Below, in pieces: positions 14,850 to 21,766 of a stretch of DNA of 22,182 nt (positions are counted from its first letter, which is position 1; the number at the start of each line of letters is the position of its first letter). The translations under genes and the position numbers were made by a program. Where the stretch lies: positions 1 to 22,182 of IMG/VR virus record IMGVR_UViG_3300033149_002395, one strand, 5' to 3'. Source of the DNA: a virus. The notes below the pieces were generated by a model. That model ran no database searches and was not told where the DNA came from. It saw only the letters and a program-made list of their open reading frames with translations.

Positions 14850-15653
14850 ATGAAAAACGCACCAATGAAGAAACCAATCGATATTTTAAAAAACACGATC
14901 AACAGCGCAACGATTCAGCAACGTCTTAAAGATACGCTAGACGATGGAGCCGGGGCTTTTACCATGTCCGTTTTGGACGCCTTTTCGAGCAACAGTTACC
15001 TGCAAAAATGTGATCCGGTTTTGGTTGTGCAGGAAGCAATGAAAGCTGCAGCCTTAAAACTGCCGATTTCAAACAGTTTAGGAATGGCTTATATTGTGCC
15101 ATACGGTGGAGTCCCGCAATTTCAGATTGGTTACCGTGGAATGATTCAACTTGCAATGCGGACCGGCCAATTTAAACACTTAAACGCTGATGCACTATTT
15201 GAGGGTGAGTCCGTAAAATCAAACCGACTGACCGGAGAGATTGAGATTCTTGGAGAGCCGAAAAATGAGAAGGCGATAGCAATCGGTTATTTTGCCCATA
15301 TGGAACTTTTAAACGGGTTTAAAAAAACGATTTATTGGACAAGTGAAAAAGTCCATGCACACGCTAAAAAGTATTCTAAGAGTTATAAACACAAGTCAAG
15401 TGCTTGGGTGACTGATACGGATGCAATGTGTATTAAAACTGTTGTCCGGGCTTTGATTAGCAAGTTTGCGCCGATGTCGATTGAATTTATTGGATCGACA
15501 TCGGAGAAAGTTGAGTCAGCTATTGAGCCTACTGTGATTGATGTCACACCGGAGCCAATCAAGCCGAAAAAGGTTGAGCAGAAACAGGCGAAACAGGAAG
15601 CACCGAAAAACGAAGAGCCTCTTGTTAATTTGACAGAAGAGCCACCTTATTAA
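14850..15653 (+). CDS. recT: RecT-family single-strand annealing recombinase
   Basis: This 267-residue protein has RecT family features: N-terminal helical part, then SSNSYLQKCDPVLVVQEAMKAA, the conserved LPISNSLGMAYIVPYGG and PQFQIGYRGMIQLAMRTGQ, and FKHLNADALFEGE. The later part has IGYFAHMELLNGFKKTIYW and SKSYKHKSSAWVTD with CIKTVVRALISKF. RecT anneals single-stranded DNA during phage recombination and usually works with an exonuclease. A Rad50-like ATPase lies upstream and an MBL-fold nuclease candidate downstream, so this appears to be the annealase of that module. The Pro/Glu/Lys-rich C-terminal tail (about 225-267) is typical. The start has AAGGAAGAT upstream. Confidence 0.92.
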   Translation: MKNAPMKKPIDILKNTINSATIQQRLKDTLDDGAGAFTMSVLDAFSSNSYLQKCDPVLVVQEAMKAAALKLPISNSLGMAYIVPYGGVPQFQIGYRGMIQLAMRTGQFKHLNADALFEGESVKSNRLTGEIEILGEPKNEKAIAIGYFAHMELLNGFKKTIYWTSEKVHAHAKKYSKSYKHKSSAWVTDTDAMCIKTVVRALISKFAPMSIEFIGSTSEKVESAIEPTVIDVTPEPIKPKKVEQKQAKQEAPKNEEPLVNLTEEPPY

Positions 15654-15658
15654 TTAAC

Positions 15659-15676
15659 AGCGGGGTAAAACCCGCT
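15659..15676 (+). other. Short GC-rich hairpin after recT
   Basis: AGCGGG (15659-15664) pairs with CCCGCT (15671-15676) across GTAAAA. Only two or three T residues follow, so it is a weak terminator at best and may instead protect the recT mRNA 3' end or attenuate transcription into the next gene. Confidence 0.4.
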
Positions 15677-15690
15677 TTCATGAGGAGTAG

Positions 15691-15894
15691 ATGAAAAATT
15701 TATTTGTATCATATAGCCATAAAACAGGCTATGGAAACGCTGTGCTTGAGGCTGTCGAGGACGATATAACAATTGATGGTATTGCAGATCTTAGAAAAAT
15801 ACGTGAAAAAATATGCAATATTGAGCCACATGATAGCCACATTTCCCTCAGCAGCCTTATTATTTTAAACTTTAAATGGTTGCCCCATAAATGA
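15691..15894 (+). CDS. Small conserved phage protein of unknown function
   Basis: This 67-residue protein follows GAGGAG and begins MKNLFVSYSHKTGYGNAVLE. Small phage proteins with the FVSY…GxGN…I…I….ILNF pattern recur in recombination/replication regions of many phages, but none has a known role to my knowledge. The FVSYSH start resembles a TIR domain only superficially; at 67 residues it cannot be a complete one. It ends in a stop overlapping the next gene's ATG by four bases, linking it to the nuclease candidate. Confidence 0.7.
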   Translation: MKNLFVSYSHKTGYGNAVLEAVEDDITIDGIADLRKIREKICNIEPHDSHISLSSLIILNFKWLPHK

Positions 15895-16586
15895 ATATAA
15901 AAACAATAGCGTCAAGTTCAAGTGGATGCAGTTACATCGTTGAAAGTGGGGGCTACCAATTAATAATCGATTGCGGAATACCACTCAAAAAAATCAGATC
16001 CGCACTTGATCACGATCTATCAAAAGTCGTCGGCTGTATCGTGAGTCATTCTCACGGAGACCACGCGAAATATCTTCCACAACTCGAAAAAGAAACAACG
16101 ATCCCTATTTTTTGCACTGCCGGGACCAAGGAAAAGTTTGGGCTGAAAACGGCAACGGTTTGGAATCCAGAAGGCGGTTTATATAATATTGCTTTTCAGT
16201 TCTATATAAAACCGGTTCCACTTGTTCACGATGTTGAGAATTGCGGGTTTATTATTTTGGCAGGAGAAAGTCCGAATGTTAAGCGGTTATTATACGCAAC
16301 AGACACCGGAGAACTAAACTATACAATCCCAGGACTCACCCATTTAATGATCGAGGCAAACTACAGCTTCGACCTCCTAGTAAAATCAACCTCAGACAAA
16401 TCAATGATAAAACGGGTACAGGAAACACATCTTGATATTGACCAGGCCGTGGAATTCGTAAAACGTCACCCGGATCTTGAGGAGATCCATTTAATTCATT
16501 TGTCCGATAATAATTCGGATGAAAAACTTTTTAAACGAATGGTACAGGATGTATGTGGTATTCCTGTTCATATAGCGGGGAAATAA
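15891..16586 (+). CDS. Metallo-beta-lactamase-fold hydrolase, exonuclease candidate
   Basis: This 231-residue protein has the MBL-fold active site: SHSHGDH at residues 52-58 (His53, His55, Asp57, His58), His113 in LVHDVENCG, Asp138 in YATDTGEL, and His203 in LIHLSDNN. The N-terminus ASSSSGCSYIVESGG resembles the YycJ/phage MBL group, which contains DNA exonucleases. Its place after recT and the Rad50-like ATPase suggests it is the exonuclease that generates single-stranded DNA for annealing, replacing RecE or lambda Exo. The fold is clear; DNA as substrate is inferred from context. The ATG overlaps the previous stop, and its TAA overlaps the next ATG (TAATG). Confidence 0.85.
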   Translation: MNIKTIASSSSGCSYIVESGGYQLIIDCGIPLKKIRSALDHDLSKVVGCIVSHSHGDHAKYLPQLEKETTIPIFCTAGTKEKFGLKTATVWNPEGGLYNIAFQFYIKPVPLVHDVENCGFIILAGESPNVKRLLYATDTGELNYTIPGLTHLMIEANYSFDLLVKSTSDKSMIKRVQETHLDIDQAVEFVKRHPDLEEIHLIHLSDNNSDEKLFKRMVQDVCGIPVHIAGK

Positions 16587-16822
16587 TGAAAGGGAAAATT
16601 AACAGTAACGGTGGGCTAGAGATTTACAGAAAAAATTTATACAAACATCAATATTGCCCGTTTATTATTGAGTTGCAAAGTTCCTGCGGTGATTGGTGCC
16701 CTCAATTCGGGGAGCCAAAAGACAGCATGTTTTTGACCGACAACGAGAACGTTTTGAGGATACAGGTGGTAATCTGCCACGGCAGAATTTTAACATTTAA
16801 TAAATTTGAGGATGAGAGATGA
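16586..16822 (+). CDS. Small Cys-containing phage protein (CGDWCPxFGEP motif)
   Basis: Taking the ATG of the TAATG junction gives 78 residues beginning MKGKINSNGGLEIYR. It has CPFIIELQSSCGDWCPQFGEP, a three-cysteine pattern seen in many short phage proteins, then CHGRILTFNKFEDER. The cysteines may bind a metal. No function is known. The longer ORF from 16553 lies inside the nuclease gene and is not preferred. Its end overlaps the next start by four bases. Confidence 0.72.
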   Translation: MKGKINSNGGLEIYRKNLYKHQYCPFIIELQSSCGDWCPQFGEPKDSMFLTDNENVLRIQVVICHGRILTFNKFEDER

Positions 16823-17334
16823 AAGCAAAATACGAATTGATTCTGGGAATGCTTGAGAGCGCAGAATTAGCATTTCAGATAAAAATGAAGGATATCAAAA
16901 CCGTGATTGAAAAAGCGGAGCAGGAAGAAGCGGAGTCAGAAAAAACCTATCCTATTGGGTTTGATCCTGATGGTGAGTGGTGTATTATTTGGAATTGCTC
17001 TGATAAATGGGAGGTAATAACCATAACAGGACATGCCATTAATAATTGGCATAAAACAGGGCAACAATTCACCACCCAGGAGCAAGCCCAAAAGGCTGCA
17101 GCCGGTAAAAACGCAATGCGGGAATTGGTGATGGCGATCCATGAAATAAGTAAACGCCTGCCGGACGACACACATTTTCATTATTTCAGGTGTATGGAAA
17201 AAGGTGTATTGGTTACATCAAAAACAGATACTAAAACAAATTTGTCTTTCCCAGGAGGAATTAGCGCACATAAAGCTTTAGTTGAAAAACTCGGTGAGAA
17301 AAAAATCAAACTTGCCATGGAACATGGTATCTAA
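16819..17334 (+). CDS. Unknown phage protein
   Basis: This 171-residue protein is not recognised. The first 40 residues are a charged helix with KAEQEEAESEK. A central beta-like stretch follows with DGEWCIIWNCSDKWEVITITGH and NWHKTGQQF; then comes an Ala-rich helix with EQAQKAAAGKNAMREL and a C-terminal part with HFHYFRC. It begins at an ATGA overlap with the Cys-containing gene and ends inside the following small gene. The central Trp-rich part may be a binding domain, but nothing more can be said. Confidence 0.65.
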   Translation: MKAKYELILGMLESAELAFQIKMKDIKTVIEKAEQEEAESEKTYPIGFDPDGEWCIIWNCSDKWEVITITGHAINNWHKTGQQFTTQEQAQKAAAGKNAMRELVMAIHEISKRLPDDTHFHYFRCMEKGVLVTSKTDTKTNLSFPGGISAHKALVEKLGEKKIKLAMEHGI

Positions 17335-17491
17335 ACCAAAAATAACCCCCGAACAGATCAAACTAATGCAGAGCGTGCTCCAAACGTTCCAAGGCTCAAA
17401 ACTGATCATTTACCGGGCAACAAAACAACATGTTGAGGATTTGAAAGATGCTGGGATTCGGGGCGTTTCTCGGTTGCAGCGGAAAGAATAA
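17324..17491 (+). CDS. Small unknown phage protein
   Basis: The likely start is ATG 17324, which overlaps the previous stop by 11 bases and gives 55 residues: MVSKPKITPEQIKLMQSV…, with an amphipathic helix, then a basic end GIRGVSRLQRKE. An upstream ATG at 17282 would overlap the preceding gene by 50 bases. No domain is recognised. Support comes only from the open frame and operon context. Confidence 0.5.
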   Translation: MVSKPKITPEQIKLMQSVLQTFQGSKLIIYRATKQHVEDLKDAGIRGVSRLQRKE

Positions 17492-17510
17492 TTTTAATCA
17501 AAAAGGAAAA

Positions 17511-17927
17511 ATGAAAAAAGCTAAACGATGGAGATACTATTGCGACTATTGTAAAAAGTCTGGCGGCAGTGCTTACCACATGAAAAAACATGAGAAATCA
17601 TGCACGGGGAACCCAAAAAGAACATGCGGATTCTGCGAAATTGTGGGCTTCGATAATAATAGTGTTAAGCTAAAAAAAATTGTGGCTGATGGCTTAAAAA
17701 GGATTGAAAAAGTTTTTTCTGAGAGCCATTTTCTTTTGCATGACAAGGCTGACGAAATATCTGAACAAATAATCAAGGATTTACACGCTGAATCAGGCGG
17801 TTGCCCTGCATGTATGTTAGCTGCTATCCGGCAGACCAAAGATAATGAATTTTTAAGTTTTGATTACAAAAAAACAAAAGATGAATTTTGGGCAGATCAT
17901 AACGAGTCGATTAATGATTTTTGTTGA
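17511..17927 (+). CDS. Zinc-finger-like phage protein
   Basis: Starting at 17511 (AAGGAA upstream) the protein has 138 residues. The N-terminus MKKAKRWRYYCDYCKKSGGS is followed by HMKKHEKSC and RTCGFCE, giving a Cys2-His2-like unit plus a CxxC pair that likely binds zinc. This motif recurs in short phage proteins. The rest is helical, with two further cysteines in GGCPACM at about residue 100. The longer start at 17448 lies in the previous gene and lacks a ribosome binding site. It may bind nucleic acid, but the role is unknown. Confidence 0.68.
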   Translation: MKKAKRWRYYCDYCKKSGGSAYHMKKHEKSCTGNPKRTCGFCEIVGFDNNSVKLKKIVADGLKRIEKVFSESHFLLHDKADEISEQIIKDLHAESGGCPACMLAAIRQTKDNEFLSFDYKKTKDEFWADHNESINDFC

Positions 17928-17952
17928 CTTGGTGTTTTTTATGCTCTAAAAC
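17924..17952 (+). promoter_or_regulatory. Candidate sigma-70-type promoter before the replication genes
   Basis: TTGACT (17924-17929) and TAAAAC (17947-17952) are separated by 17 bases in a short AT-rich gap after the zinc-finger gene. The -35 matches five of six and the -10 four of six consensus positions. It could give the zinc-ribbon, initiator and helicase genes their own transcription. This is pattern matching only. Confidence 0.4.
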
Positions 17953-17981
17953 TTACCCATAAACTATTTTTAAAGGTAATA

Positions 17982-18110
17982 ATGAAAAAGGATATTTGTT
18001 TAAGATGTGGTCATGAATGGTATAAGAGAATCCCGAAAAAGCCTGTAATTTGTCCTAAATGCAAAAGCCCATATTGGGATACTCCAAGAAAACGAAAAAC
18101 TAGCAGGTGA
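17982..18110 (+). CDS. Zinc-ribbon microprotein
   Basis: This 42-residue ORF, preceded by AAAGGTAAT, reads MKKDICLRCGHEWYKRIPKK… with CLRCGHEW and CPKCKSPYW forming two CxxC knuckles about 15 residues apart, a classical zinc ribbon. Similar tiny zinc ribbons with the CxxCGHxWxxR…P..CPxCKS pattern occur widely in phages and bacteria next to replication or regulatory genes. It ends four bases before the initiator gene. Nucleic-acid or protein binding is likely; the partner is unknown. Confidence 0.75.
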   Translation: MKKDICLRCGHEWYKRIPKKPVICPKCKSPYWDTPRKRKTSR

Positions 18111-18114
18111 AAGA

Positions 18115-18963
18115 ATGCAAAATGGAGAATGGATACCTGTTAGTAAATATTTTCTTGATAGCCTCCCAAGGAACCGAAAATTCACTGAACTTGAAGCTAT
18201 GTATTCAATGACTATCGATTATGATAATGGACGGAAAATAACCGTTTCCGGTTATTCTAGATTGTGGGGGTGGTCAAGGAGTAAGGTCACAAAGTTTATT
18301 GATTCTATGGGCGTTCTAGTCGAGTATGACGAAAAGACAGGGAAAAAACAGAATCAAAAAGGACAGATCAAAAGACAGATAAAGGACAGAAAAGAGACAG
18401 ATAAAGGACAGAAAAGATTTATTGATTCCAAATGGTTAAAGAAAACAAAAGACAGATCAGGGACAGATAAAGGACAGATAAAGGACAGATCAAAAAGCAC
18501 TACTATAGATCCTATTATAATCCTTAATCCTGAACCTAAAAAGAAAGAGCTACTTTCTCCCCTTAAAAACCGGGAAGAATTTCTCTCAAATATTCCTGAA
18601 AAACTTTATTCTGATTTTCCTGATTTTTCAAAACAAGAAGTAGAAAACATTCTGGATGACTTGATTGATTATTGTTCAGCAAGCGGGAAGACGTATAAAA
18701 ATTATTATTCGGCACTTCGCAACTTTTTAAAATCTGACCGCAAATCAAGCCCCGGTAAAAAAGCACCAACTGGAAACAAACTTGATTTCAAAACATATCA
18801 AGATGCTTTTAGCTATGCTGATAGTCACAGGGTAAATGGGGATGCTCCAAAATTCAAAGAGGACGCTTTAAACAAGGTTTTAAAAAAGCATCCTGGCATG
18901 TTTGAATACCAAAGAGACTCAGATTTTTTCAAATTAACTTACAAAACCTATTTAAAGCTATGA
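18115..18963 (+). CDS. Replication initiator, winged-helix type
   Basis: The 282-residue protein has an N-terminal region (about 5-75) resembling a winged helix, with WIPVSKYFLDSLPRNRKFTELEAMYSM and WGWSRSKVTKFIDSMGVLVEY. A low-complexity, basic Lys/Asp/Gln-rich linker follows (about 80-128), then a helical C-terminal part. It overlaps the DnaB-like helicase gene as ATGA. Phage initiators such as lambda O bind iterons lying in their own gene and recruit helicase; the linker here is encoded by an 11-bp repeat array. That arrangement, and the helicase following, make an origin-binding initiator/helicase loader the best call. Exact family is uncertain because linker and C-terminus are divergent. 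Confidence 0.75.
   Translation: MQNGEWIPVSKYFLDSLPRNRKFTELEAMYSMTIDYDNGRKITVSGYSRLWGWSRSKVTKFIDSMGVLVEYDEKTGKKQNQKGQIKRQIKDRKETDKGQKRFIDSKWLKKTKDRSGTDKGQIKDRSKSTTIDPIIILNPEPKKKELLSPLKNREEFLSNIPEKLYSDFPDFSKQEVENILDDLIDYCSASGKTYKNYYSALRNFLKSDRKSSPGKKAPTGNKLDFKTYQDAFSYADSHRVNGDAPKFKEDALNKVLKKHPGMFEYQRDSDFFKLTYKTYLKL
18362..18494 (+). repeat. 11-bp iteron array, candidate replication origin
   Basis: GACAG begins at 18362, 18374, 18385, 18396, 18407, 18451, 18462, 18473 and 18484. Most copies read GACAGATAAAG or GACAGAAAAGA, and nearly every interval is 11 bases. A gap of 44 bases (4 x 11) in the middle keeps the phase. 18374-18395 and 18396-18417 are exact 22-bp tandem copies. An 11-bp phase is not a codon multiple, so it is better explained by protein binding on one DNA face than by the protein. 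AT-rich sequence follows. Confidence 0.75.
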
Positions 18964-20225
18964 ATAACATACCAAATGATCACGAATCAGAACAAGCCAT
19001 ACTTGGGGCTATCTTTTATAACAATCATCATTTAACGGTCGTTTTAAGTATTATTAAAAACCACCAGTTTTTTTATGAGAAACCACATCAATATATTTTT
19101 ATGGCGATCACTGAATTACATGATCAAAAAACGGCTATTGATGAACTGTTGGTGCTGGAAAAATTAAAATCACTCGGTCAAGTTGATGTGGTTGGTGGGA
19201 TGTCTTACTTGATGCAGTTGACCGATTGTGTCCCGTCATCCGGTAACGTGGCGCACTACTGCAAAATAGTTGCAGAAAAACATTATTGCCGAATGCTTTT
19301 AAAGATCTCAAATGAAACCGCAGATGATATAAACCAAATGGCAAAATCATCTGATGCTATTGACCAGGCGATTGAAAAACTCATCAAATTAAGAGCCTCC
19401 CTGTCGAACTCCGCCAAGGCGATCAGCGTTTTTGACGCAATGCCGGAGATAATAAGTAATATCGAACTCACATCCGAAGGGAAAATAAAACCAGGGTTGC
19501 CGACAGGCTACGGAGAGTTTGACCGAATGCTCGGAGGCGGAGCGCACAAAGGGGATTTGATTTTTATCGGAGCGGAACCATCGACAGGCAAAACAAGTTT
19601 GGGGGTTTGCCTTAGTTACGCTCTGACAGCTGGTAGTTTTAAAGGCGTTATTTTTTCAATCGAATCCTCAAAAGAATCAATTATCAGGGACCGGTTAATC
19701 CCTGCAGCAATCAACATCAATTCCCACAAATTGAGAAACGGGAATTTGAACGCTGATAAATGGGATGAACTCCATCAATTAGCCGGTCAAAATCATTTAA
19801 AAGATTTGAAAATCTGTGATGATTCATCGATAAACATAAATGATATTTACTCGATTGTCAGCATGGAACACCGGACGAAAGGGATTGATTATATCTTGAT
19901 TGACTATGTTCAATTGATTTCTCCTGTATCAAACTCTGGGAATCGAAATAATGATCTTGGGGAAATTGCCAGGGGATTAAAAAGGATTAACAAAGATTTT
20001 GATATTCCAATCATTGTTTTATCGCAGCTCAACGAAAAAGGAAAATTGAGAGACAGCGGGGAACTAAATCAAATCGCGGATGTTGAAATAATCCTCAAAA
20101 AGAACGATGACGGGATGGAAAACATTATTGATTGCGATTTTAGAAAGAACCGAAACGGGATAAAAGGCAGTATTTTTATGGAGTTTATCCCCGAATATAC
20201 AAAATTCTTACCGGCGGAGAGATGA
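18960..20225 (+). CDS. dnaB: DnaB-family replicative helicase
   Basis: This 421-residue protein has the DnaB layout. The N-terminal domain begins NDHESEQAILGAIFYNNHH and runs to about 130. A linker helix comes next, then the RecA-like ATPase with GLPTGYGEFDRMLGGG, Walker A GAEPSTGKTS (residues 204-213), VIFSIESSKESII, and Walker B YILIDYVQLI (about 311-320). Further on are IARGLKRINKDFDIPIIVLSQLN and a C-terminal DCDFRKNRNGIKG arginine-finger region. It unwinds DNA 5'-3' at phage forks as a hexamer. It is slightly short for DnaB (often 450 or more), mainly in the C-terminus. It overlaps the initiator stop and the next gene start by ATGA, so expression is coupled. Confidence 0.92.
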   Translation: MNNIPNDHESEQAILGAIFYNNHHLTVVLSIIKNHQFFYEKPHQYIFMAITELHDQKTAIDELLVLEKLKSLGQVDVVGGMSYLMQLTDCVPSSGNVAHYCKIVAEKHYCRMLLKISNETADDINQMAKSSDAIDQAIEKLIKLRASLSNSAKAISVFDAMPEIISNIELTSEGKIKPGLPTGYGEFDRMLGGGAHKGDLIFIGAEPSTGKTSLGVCLSYALTAGSFKGVIFSIESSKESIIRDRLIPAAININSHKLRNGNLNADKWDELHQLAGQNHLKDLKICDDSSININDIYSIVSMEHRTKGIDYILIDYVQLISPVSNSGNRNNDLGEIARGLKRINKDFDIPIIVLSQLNEKGKLRDSGELNQIADVEIILKKNDDGMENIIDCDFRKNRNGIKGSIFMEFIPEYTKFLPAER

Positions 20226-20488
20226 AAATCAGAATAGCAAAAAAGATTTTAAAATCATACTCCCCGCATTCAGGGATTGTGGATTTTATGCGGAAGGCTG
20301 GGGGACACACCGATCAGCAAAAATACAAAGCATATTTTATCTGGTTGAGTCGGGACAACCGGTTTTTCCATTCATCCAGGTCGATTGGGGTTATTAGACC
20401 GCTTTTACCGTGGGGGAGATTCACAGACGATTATTTGAAGAGGAAGCGACAGAAAGTCAAATGTGGAAAACTAAAGGGGGAAGGATGA
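20222..20488 (+). CDS. Small unknown phage protein
   Basis: This 88-residue basic protein begins MKIRIAKKILKSYSPHSG, starts by ATGA overlap with the helicase gene and ends in a Lys-rich tail. The middle carries KAYFIWLSRDNRFFHSS and PLLPWGRFTDDYLKR. No domain is recognised. Position behind the helicase suggests an accessory role in replication, without direct evidence. Confidence 0.6.
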   Translation: MKIRIAKKILKSYSPHSGIVDFMRKAGGHTDQQKYKAYFIWLSRDNRFFHSSRSIGVIRPLLPWGRFTDDYLKRKRQKVKCGKLKGEG

Positions 20489-20589
20489 AATGCAGAAAAT
20501 GTAAAAACGAATTATTCAAAATCACAATCAAACCAAATTGCGGTGATTGTGAGCAAAACGGGATTTGGAGCGAAAAGGACGGGGGTTAA
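20485..20589 (+). CDS. Cys-rich zinc-ribbon-like microprotein
   Basis: This 34-residue ORF starts at ATG 20485 within an ATGA overlap, behind AGGGGGAAGG. It contains CRKC near the start and CGDC about 16 residues later, a plausible tetracysteine zinc site. An in-frame ATG at 20461 would extend it by eight residues. No function is known. It is followed directly, with no gap, by the next ATG. Confidence 0.5.
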   Translation: MKCRKCKNELFKITIKPNCGDCEQNGIWSEKDGG

Positions 20590-20799
20590 ATGATATCAGT
20601 AGAACTAAAAGTCAACGGCGTAATGGTCGGCCACATATACGGGCGCAACGTTCAGCAGGTCGGTGCAGATGAATATCTGTACAAATACGAATATTATGAG
20701 CCGGAAAAACACGCCACAAAACGTGGGAAAGTCGTTCATAAAAAAAGTGATGGTATTCGCGAATTAATCAGAATTATCTTGGAGGATTTAGAGAGATGA
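20590..20799 (+). CDS. Small unknown phage protein
   Basis: This 69-residue protein begins at ATG 20590, directly after the previous TAA and behind GGGGGT. The N-terminal MISVELKVNGVMVGHIYGRN looks beta-like, and the middle is YLYKYEYYEPEKH with a basic stretch. A short helix ends it (IRELIRIILEDLER). Its stop overlaps the next ATG as ATGA. No domain is recognised. Confidence 0.6.
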   Translation: MISVELKVNGVMVGHIYGRNVQQVGADEYLYKYEYYEPEKHATKRGKVVHKKSDGIRELIRIILEDLER

Positions 20800-20999
20800 A
20801 AATATTAACTGAAAAAACAGGCGCAAAAGAACGGACAGAAATTAAAGCAGCTATTGATTCTTCCGCTGTTGTAACTAATGGTTTAATAATGATTCGAATT
20901 GATGTCGGTTTTGGTGTAATAACTACGATCAAAATATTACCGGAAGACGTGGCAAACATGGCTGGGCTTTTTGCATTAAAACATAATAACAAAATCTGA
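20796..20999 (+). CDS. Small unknown phage protein
   Basis: This 67-residue protein starts by ATGA overlap and shares its stop with the RusA start (TGATG). It is a charged N-terminus followed by alternating hydrophobic residues (VVTNGLIMIRIDVGFGVITTIKI) suggestive of beta strands, then a helix. Nothing identifies it. It is supported by the tight junctions on both sides. Confidence 0.55.
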   Translation: MKILTEKTGAKERTEIKAAIDSSAVVTNGLIMIRIDVGFGVITTIKILPEDVANMAGLFALKHNNKI

Positions 21000-21418
21000 T
21001 GAAAAAACAAAAATGCGAATGCGAACCGTTCCAAGTCTGTGATATTTGCGCGATCTCAACAGAAAAAAGGATTGATATTGATCCGGTAGCGAAACCACGG
21101 CAAACAAGAGCAGATATCTGGAAGAAAAGACCGGCTGTCATGCGTTATCGTGCGTTTGCCGATGAACTGAGAATCAAGTGCAGATTGGCAGGAATAACGA
21201 TCACCGACCGCCTACAGTGCGATTTTTATATCAAGATGCCGAAGTCATGGAGCAAAAAGAAAAAAGATATGATGCGAGGAAAGCCACATCAACAACGACC
21301 AGACATTGATAATCTAGCAAAAAGTGTAATGGACTCGCTGTTGAAAGAGGACTCAGCAGTTTTTAGGCTACAATGCTCAAAATACTGGGCTGGAAAAGGA
21401 TCGATCCTGTTTTATTAG
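20999..21418 (+). CDS. rusA: RusA-family Holliday junction resolvase
   Basis: This 139-residue protein carries the RusA core: DPVAKPRQTRADIWKKRPAVMRYRAFADELR, then DFYIKMPKSWSKKKKDMM and GKPHQQRPDIDNLAKSVMDSL with Asp102 and Asp104, plus KEDSAVFRL where Asp119 would be the third acidic ligand. RusA dimers cut Holliday junctions formed during replication and recombination. The spacing between the second and third Asp is about four residues shorter than usual. The N-terminus adds KCECEPFQVCDIC, a four-Cys cluster (Cys6, Cys8, Cys14, Cys17) that may bind zinc. It is last of the tightly overlapping early block; a 109-base gap follows. Confidence 0.87.
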   Translation: MKKQKCECEPFQVCDICAISTEKRIDIDPVAKPRQTRADIWKKRPAVMRYRAFADELRIKCRLAGITITDRLQCDFYIKMPKSWSKKKKDMMRGKPHQQRPDIDNLAKSVMDSLLKEDSAVFRLQCSKYWAGKGSILFY

Positions 21419-21527
21419 TAATAAACGTAAATAAATGCAATTATTAATTGACAGAAATATACTGATTATGAGAGGATAAAATCAAGTTGAACGGGAATTT
21501 TTTTCAAAACTTGAATGGAGGTTAAAA
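21419..21527 (+). promoter_or_regulatory. Intergenic gap with a possible promoter
   Basis: This 109-base AT-rich gap breaks the overlapping gene chain. TTGACA lies at 21448-21453, but no good -10 element follows at 16-18 bases, so a sigma-70 promoter is possible but weak. A 7-base inverted repeat (TCAAGTT … AACTTGA) spans the later part. GGAGG just before the next ATG is a strong ribosome binding site. Confidence 0.35.
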
Positions 21528-21716
21528 ATGAACTACGTAATCGCAGCAATGAATGTTTTTGGAAAAAACGAAATTAATCATTTTCAAATTGATGAATCAG
21601 GGATTGTTCGAGTTTTTGACGATATCGCAGGTCATTATACACTGGTCCATAGTATGTCCAGTGACGAGATTGAAAAAATTAAATCATTACCTAGTTGCTC
21701 GTTTGACATGGCATAA
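21528..21716 (+). CDS. Small unknown phage protein
   Basis: This 62-residue acidic protein begins at ATG 21528 behind GGAGGT, the best ribosome binding site of the early region. It reads MNYVIAAMNVFGKNEINHF, has an alternating beta-like core (GIVRVFDDIAGHYTLVHS) and ends in a short helix. No family is recognised. Its strong site and own upstream gap suggest expression separate from the RusA block. Confidence 0.62.
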   Translation: MNYVIAAMNVFGKNEINHFQIDESGIVRVFDDIAGHYTLVHSMSSDEIEKIKSLPSCSFDMA

Positions 21717-21722
21717 AAACAC

Positions 21723-21742
21723 CGCTCCGATAGACCGGAGCG
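21723..21742 (+). other. GC-rich hairpin between two small genes
   Basis: CGCTCCG (21723-21729) pairs with CGGAGCG (21736-21742) across ATAGAC, a perfect 7-bp stem. No T-run follows, so a standard terminator is unlikely. It lies 24 bases before the next TTG start and may influence message stability or translation. Confidence 0.4.
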
Positions 21743-21766
21743 TAATGAATTCAACAGGAGTCAGTT

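Noticed and set aside
15691-15894. TIR-domain defence protein, based on the FVSYSH start
   Set aside because: At 67 residues it is far too short for a TIR domain and its remaining pattern fits small phage proteins of unknown function.
18362-18494. CRISPR array
   Set aside because: Repeats are only about 11 bp and follow one another with no unique spacers of suitable length; no cas genes are nearby.
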